From Planctomycetota bacterium (lineage in GTDB: Bacteria > Planctomycetota > UBA1135 > GCA-002686595), in assembly GCA_027623615.1 (NCBI GenBank), contig JAQBVH010000003.1, forward strand, positions 1-19,380: a DNA stretch of 19,380 nucleotides. The letters run 5' to 3'. Under the pieces are notes generated by a model. That model worked only from the letters and a program-made list of their open reading frames with translations. It was not told where the DNA came from and did not search any database. Positions 15,836-19,380 of the stretch are shown here, piece after piece. The translations under genes were made by a program, and so were the position numbers. The stretch's first letter is position 1, and every line of letters begins with the position of its first letter.

Positions 15836-17052
15836 CGGTCCGTCTCCCCGACTACGATGTCGGTCGATCCGATGATGGCCACCGAGTCCGCCAGCAGCGT
15901 CCCCGGCATGAGGTCCTCGAGGACGGCGAGGTTGACGAACGATGGCGCGCGCACGCGGCAGCGCACGGCGATCTTGCCGCCGTCGGAGTGCACGTAGTGA
16001 CCCAGCTCACCGCGCGGGTTCTCGATGCCCACGTAGCCTTCGCCGGGCGGCACCTTGATCACCTTGGGGACGTCGCCGATGACCGGGCCAGCCTCGATGA
16101 CCTCGAGGCAATAGCGCACGATCTTGATCGACTCCATCATCTCCTGGACGCGCACGTAGAAGCGGTCCCAGCAGTCTCCGGTGGTGCCCTTCTCGCCTCG
16201 ACCGAGCGGGATCTGGTAGACGCCCGCGTCCCAGATCTCCTTGTAGTCCATGTAGGGCATGTCGCGGCGCAGGTCGAAGTCGACGCCGCTGCCGCGCAGC
16301 ATCGGGCCGGTGAGCCCGAAGTCGTAGGCCATCTCCTCGGAGATGATCCCGATGTCCTTCGTGCGCATCACGAAGAGGTGGTTCTCGACGAGCAGGTCGT
16401 AGTACTCGCGCCACTTCTCCTCGAACACGTCACAGAACATCCCGACCTCCTTCAGCCAGCCGGGAGGCGCGTCGTTGAAGACGCCGCCGATGCGGATGAA
16501 GGAGTAGGTCAGGCGCGCGCCGCAGATCTTCTCGAACAGCGCCTGGATCCACTCGCGCTCGCGGAACGCGTAGAAGAAGGGCGTGAACGCGCCGATGTCG
16601 AGACCGTAGGTCCCGTAGGCGATCAGGGCGCTGGCGATCCGGTTGAGCTCGGCGCAGATCGTGCGGATCAGCGTGGCCCGGCGCGGGATCTCCAGCTCGG
16701 GCATCAGCGACTCGACGGCGAGGCTGTACCCGAGGTTGTTGTTCATCGCCGACAGGTAGTCGTACCGGTCGGTGTAGGGCAGGTATTGCAGCCACTCGAC
16801 GTTCTCGCCGATCTTCTCGGCGCAGCGGTGCAGGTAACCCAGGTGCGGCTGCGCGCCAGTGACGAGCTCACCGTCCGTGCGCAGGAGCACGCGCATCACG
16901 CCGTGGGTGGCGGGGTGCTGCGGGCCCATGTTGATCTCGAGGTCCGAGGTCGACACGTCGAAGAAGAACTCGCGCTCCCCGCTGGGCAGGATGCGCTCCT
17001 CCTCCGAGGAGGGCTGGATGCTCGGCGTGTGCTGCTGCTTGAGGTCCGTCAT
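15832..17052 (-). CDS. nuoD: NADH-quinone oxidoreductase subunit D (49-kDa type)
   Basis: Q-module subunit, related to the large subunit of NiFe hydrogenases but without the metal-binding cysteines, forming the quinone site with NuoB. It has 406 residues, the normal size for an unfused NuoD. GPQHPATHG (43-51) carries the quinone-site histidine, and LPYTDRYDYLSAMNNN (91-106) the quinone-site tyrosine (Y93). The C-terminus ADSVAIIGSTDIVVGETDR is the classic NuoD ending, which lines the quinone pocket. The first ~30 residues are a variable charged leader. The ATG is four bases after the nuoC stop. nuoC and nuoD are separate genes here, unlike the E. coli nuoCD fusion. Confidence 0.97.
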   Translation of the reverse strand: MTDLKQQHTPSIQPSSEEERILPSGEREFFFDVSTSDLEINMGPQHPATHGVMRVLLRTDGELVTGAQPHLGYLHRCAEKIGENVEWLQYLPYTDRYDYLSAMNNNLGYSLAVESLMPELEIPRRATLIRTICAELNRIASALIAYGTYGLDIGAFTPFFYAFREREWIQALFEKICGARLTYSFIRIGGVFNDAPPGWLKEVGMFCDVFEEKWREYYDLLVENHLFVMRTKDIGIISEEMAYDFGLTGPMLRGSGVDFDLRRDMPYMDYKEIWDAGVYQIPLGRGEKGTTGDCWDRFYVRVQEMMESIKIVRYCLEVIEAGPVIGDVPKVIKVPPGEGYVGIENPRGELGHYVHSDGGKIAVRCRVRAPSFVNLAVLEDLMPGTLLADSVAIIGSTDIVVGETDR

Positions 17053-17056
17053 CGGG

Positions 17057-17572
17057 CTACTCGCACGAGATGCCGTGGTATTCGGTGGGGAACTCGTAGT
17101 CCTTGCGCATCGGATGACCGACCCAGTCGTCCGGCAGCAGGATGTTGCGCGGGTCCGGGTGACCCTCGAAGGTCACGCCGTACATCTCGGCGCATTCGCG
17201 TTCGTGCCACTGGGCAGCGCGGTAGATCGCGGTGGCCGAGGGGAGCACCGGGTTCGCCTTGGGGAGCAGCGCCTTGAGGGCCAAGCGATGGCGGTGCTTG
17301 ACCGAGAGCAGCTCGACCAGGATCCACAGGTTCGCGTCGTCGACCGCAGGGTCCGAGGCGGTGATGTCGATCAGGACCTCCATCTGCAGCCGCTCGTCGT
17401 CGCGGCACAGGTGCAGGATGTCGACCAGGCTGGCCGGCTCGATCATGACGAAGGGGCGCCCGGAGCGACCCTTGTCCTTGGTCTCCTTGTCCGGCGCGCG
17501 GGGCTCGTCGACCTCGACGATGCCGGGGGCGTTGAGCGCCCGCAGCCGGTCCACGATGGCTTGGAATTCCAT
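17057..17572 (-). CDS. nuoC: NADH-quinone oxidoreductase subunit C (30-kDa type)
   Basis: Peripheral Q-module subunit that supports NuoD; 171 residues. The family block WHERECAEMYGVTFEGHPDPR (122-142) and the following PDDWVGHPMRKDY (147-159) are diagnostic. A charged low-complexity stretch (residues 22-40, rich in K, D and R) sits in the N-terminal half. ATG at 17572 is chosen because the frame upstream runs through the antisense-like reading of nuoB and has no homology. There is no Shine-Dalgarno sequence before it (CATAGCCACC), but the stop of a short upstream frame lies five bases away. Confidence 0.94.
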   Translation of the reverse strand: MEFQAIVDRLRALNAPGIVEVDEPRAPDKETKDKGRSGRPFVMIEPASLVDILHLCRDDERLQMEVLIDITASDPAVDDANLWILVELLSVKHRHRLALKALLPKANPVLPSATAIYRAAQWHERECAEMYGVTFEGHPDPRNILLPDDWVGHPMRKDYEFPTEYHGISCE

Positions 17573-17577
17573 GGTGG

Positions 17578-17646
17578 CTATGCAACGGCCGCGTTGGCGG
17601 CCATGCCCAAAGACGTCTGAGGTATGAGAGAATCCATGTTCATCAT
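17578..17646 (-). CDS. Candidate micro-ORF between nuoB and nuoC (19-22 residues)
   Basis: The 77-nt nuoB-nuoC gap contains a frame that begins three bases after the nuoB stop (ATG ATG AAC ATG) and ends with TAG five bases before the nuoC ATG. It encodes MMNMDSLIPQTSLGMAANAAVA. GAGGG at the nuoB stop is nine bases before the third ATG, giving a 19-residue form. It fits the gap almost exactly and nuoC has no ribosome binding site of its own, so a coupling leader is conceivable. At this length chance cannot be excluded, and no homology is recognised. Confidence 0.25.
   Translation of the reverse strand: MMNMDSLIPQTSLGMAANAAVA
17587..17602 (-). other. Intercistronic hairpin between nuoB and nuoC
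   Basis: GGCCGC at 17587-17592 pairs perfectly with GCGGCC at 17597-17602 around a 4-nt loop. It lies 15 bases upstream of the nuoC ATG in the transcript. It may limit access to nuoC or mark an RNA processing point. It coincides with the alanine codons of the candidate micro-ORF, so the pairing could simply reflect those codons. Confidence 0.35.
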
Positions 17647-17649
17647 CCC

Positions 17650-18150
<501 letters not shown>

Positions 18151-18167
18151 GTTGGTCCTTCCGCCGG

Positions 18168-18674
18168 CTAGGCGGCTTCCTCCTCGTCTTTGCCGTCGCC
18201 ATCGTCCCCGCCGTCGTCGGTGGGATCGAGTTCGGCCACGGTCGGAATCGGCTTGGCCTCTCGGACGCGCGTCGGCACGTAGGCCTTGCCCCCGTACGTG
18301 AGCACCCAGTCCAGGTCGCCCTTCACCCACACCGCGATCAGCCCGAAGAACAGGATGGTCACGAACATGAAGCCCTTGAGCAGGGCCCAGAAGCCGATCC
18401 CTTCCATGGCGTAGGCGTCGCGGATCACCATGGCCCAGGGGAACAGGAAGGTGATCTCCACCGCGAAGATCACGTAGATCAGCGCCACCGTGTAGTAGCG
18501 GATGTCGAACTGGATCCACGCGTCCCCGATCGTCGGCTCACCGCACTCGTAGACCTCGAGGCCCACGTCGGTCTTGCGCTTCGGCCGCACCAGGCCGGAG
18601 ATCAGCACATTGACGAAGACGAACGCAAACCCCACCGACGCGAACACCAGGAGGTTCAGGTAGTCGAAATACAT
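18168..18674 (-). CDS. nuoA: NADH-quinone oxidoreductase subunit A, with acidic C-terminal tail
   Basis: Three-helix membrane subunit next to NuoH and NuoJ, first gene of the operon. It has 168 residues, longer than the 120-147 common in the family. The hallmark [20 protein letters not shown] (42-61) on the loop between helices 1 and 2 is intact, as is [11 protein letters not shown] (71-81). After the third helix, residues 135-168 form an extra tail ending [19 protein letters not shown], strongly acidic and probably disordered. Codon use in the tail looks like the rest of the gene. ATG at 18674 is the only good start; the leader just before it is C-rich with no Shine-Dalgarno. The promoter is about 200 bp upstream. 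Confidence 0.95.
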   Translation of the reverse strand: MYFDYLNLLVFASVGFAFVFVNVLISGLVRPKRKTDVGLEVYECGEPTIGDAWIQFDIRYYTVALIYVIFAVEITFLFPWAMVIRDAYAMEGIGFWALLKGFMFVTILFFGLIAVWVKGDLDWVLTYGGKAYVPTRVREAKPIPTVAELDPTDDGGDDGDGKDEEEAA

Positions 18675-18711
18675 GGGGTGGTGGCCAGCCGGGGAAGGGT
18701 GGAGGGATCCA

Positions 18712-18828
18712 GCGGGGAGCGCGCCCCGCCGTCCCAGGGCTCTGGGTTGGGGGGCCTCGTCGTATCTTCTGACGGGACGGCGATTTGCGGCCCTGACGAG
18801 CAGCGGCGGAGCGGGGCCTGCGGCCCCG
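18712..18828 (-). promoter_or_regulatory. Structured 5' leader of the nuo operon
   Basis: Between the predicted promoter and nuoA the transcript has a leader of about 190 nt with no convincing open frame. It contains three simple hairpins: 18812-18818 with 18822-18828 (7 bp, 3-nt loop), 18733-18737 with 18742-18746 (5 bp, 4-nt loop) and 18712-18717 with 18724-18729 (6 bp, 6-nt loop). Immediately before nuoA the leader is C-rich, with CCCTCC and CACCACCCC and no Shine-Dalgarno. No known riboswitch consensus is recognised. A regulatory role is inferred only from length and pairing. Confidence 0.4.
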
Positions 18829-18873
18829 GTCGAGGGGTGCTGGTCACGGTCCTCCGAGACTTGAACGGCGGAG

Positions 18874-18903
18874 AGTCTAGGTGCGCCTTCGAGGGGGTGT
18901 CAA
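18874..18903 (-). promoter_or_regulatory. Sigma-70-like promoter of the nuo operon
   Basis: Read on the minus strand, a perfect TTGACA (18898-18903) is followed after 18 bases by TAGACT (18874-18879), which matches four of six positions of TATAAT including the key first A and last T. Transcription would begin near 18867, leaving a leader of about 190 nt before nuoA. It is the only strong promoter-like match upstream of the operon, and no other gene starts between it and nuoA. Confidence 0.75.
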
Positions 18904-19034
18904 GGAGGGCCGAGGTCGCCGGAAATGCTTGATTTCGAAGGGTTTCGGGCGATTCGACGCATGGCTTGATGAAGTGGGGCACATTGTCGCAACCGCTCAG
19001 AGGGCGCAACGTCTCCGCATGCGAGGCACGCGAC

Positions 19035-19349
19035 ATGGAACCCTTCGATCTTCCCGACACCCAGCTCCCCGAGGCCCCCGCGGAAGACCTCCACGAACCG
19101 GAGGCCTGGTCCTCGATCGGCAGGCTCGGCGTATGGTGCCTGATTCCCCTGGCGCTGGCACCCACCCTCGCTGCAACCCACGAGCCCCTTACGCAGCTGC
19201 ATCCCCCACTCGGGGTGCTCGCCAGGTGGTTGACGACGGGCAGCGAGAACCCGATCCGCACCGCAATCGGGATTGGGCTGCTCGCCTATGCCCTCACGGG
19301 AAGACCTAGGCCCCCAGGGGGTGGCAAATGGGGGGGTGTTTCCCTATAA
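19035..19349 (+). CDS. Small membrane protein, unknown function
   Basis: A 104-residue protein that I do not recognise. The first ~30 residues are acidic and proline-rich (MEPFDLPDTQLPEAPAEDLH), followed by a membrane helix near 34-52 (LGVWCLIPLALAPTLAA) and a second hydrophobic stretch near 80-91 (AIGIGLLAYALTG), then a glycine- and proline-rich tail. GC-rich third positions through most of the frame support coding. ATG at 19035 is chosen because the acidic N-terminus begins there; ATG at 18969 would add 22 mostly basic residues. No good ribosome binding site precedes either. It is divergent from nuoA with no evident functional link. The stop TAA lies inside the TATAAT of the next promoter-like site. 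Confidence 0.5.
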   Translation: MEPFDLPDTQLPEAPAEDLHEPEAWSSIGRLGVWCLIPLALAPTLAATHEPLTQLHPPLGVLARWLTTGSENPIRTAIGIGLLAYALTGRPRPPGGGKWGGVSL

Positions 19350-19350
19350 T
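19322..19350 (+). promoter_or_regulatory. Possible promoter for a gene beyond the right edge
   Basis: A perfect TATAAT lies at 19345-19350. Seventeen bases upstream is TGGCAA (19322-19327), a poor match to TTGACA. Transcription would start near 19357, inside a small GC hairpin (19355-19359 with 19363-19367). The -10 overlaps the stop codon of the preceding small gene. The AT-rich hexamer stands out in this GC-rich sequence, but the downstream gene is not in view. Confidence 0.4.
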
Positions 19351-19380
19351 CGCTGCCCGCCCCGGGCCCGCCAAAATTGC

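Larger units (their letters stand above)
18675..19034. other. Divergent intergenic region between nuoA and the small membrane protein gene
   Basis: These 360 bp hold the nuo promoter and leader described separately. To the right of the promoter (18904-19034) I see no gene, no clear repeat and no convincing plus-strand promoter for the divergent gene; TTGTCG at 18984 with CAACGT 17 bases on is too weak to call. An in-frame upstream start at 18969 would extend the divergent gene into this stretch. Confidence 0.5.

Overview
The window is a GC-rich bacterial chromosome segment with strong G/C preference at third codon positions. It shows no phage, plasmid or CRISPR signature. Several genes start at GTG or TTG, and many start codons (nuoA, nuoC, nuoI, nuoL, nuoM) have no clear Shine-Dalgarno sequence. 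A respiratory complex I operon and a glycosyltransferase of the PEP-CTERM/exosortase-associated type suggest an environmental respiring bacterium. A Planctomycetota-like lineage would fit, but that placement is an inference and other GC-rich phyla are possible.

The left part (1-7779) is read on the plus strand. It begins with the body of a DinG/XPD-type iron-sulfur helicase whose 5' end lies outside the window. A one-base overlap links it to prmA (ribosomal protein L11 methyltransferase). Next comes a lipoprotein with two retropepsin-like aspartyl protease domains, whose second half is displaced by a one-base frameshift at a CCC run (4634-4636). A GT4 glycosyltransferase of the PEP-CTERM-associated kind follows. 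Then comes a 156-bp palindromic element (6194-6349) that looks like a pair of inverted REP sequences. A tightly packed trio completes this half: a class I SAM methyltransferase, an 80-residue membrane protein, and a circularly permuted YpsA-type putative molybdenum carrier.

The right part (7788-18674) is one long minus-strand operon, nuoA-B-C-D-H-I-J-K-L-M-N. It encodes the membrane arm and the quinone-reducing Q module of complex I. The NADH-oxidising module (nuoE, nuoF, nuoG) is missing: nuoD runs straight into nuoH with a 4-nt overlap. The operon has a good sigma-70-like promoter (TTGACA-18-TAGACT) about 200 bp upstream of nuoA and a leader with three strong hairpins. It meets the plus-strand genes head-on with only 8 bp between stop codons, beside a 13-bp-stem hairpin. 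NuoA and NuoI carry unusual charged C-terminal tails.

The right end (18675-19380) holds the nuo leader and promoter, a divergent small membrane protein of unknown function, and a perfect TATAAT hexamer that probably serves a gene beyond the window. No proven new system is present. The points most worth checking are the palindromic element, the incomplete complex I with tailed subunits, the frameshifted tandem protease, and a possible 19-22-residue micro-ORF between nuoB and nuoC.
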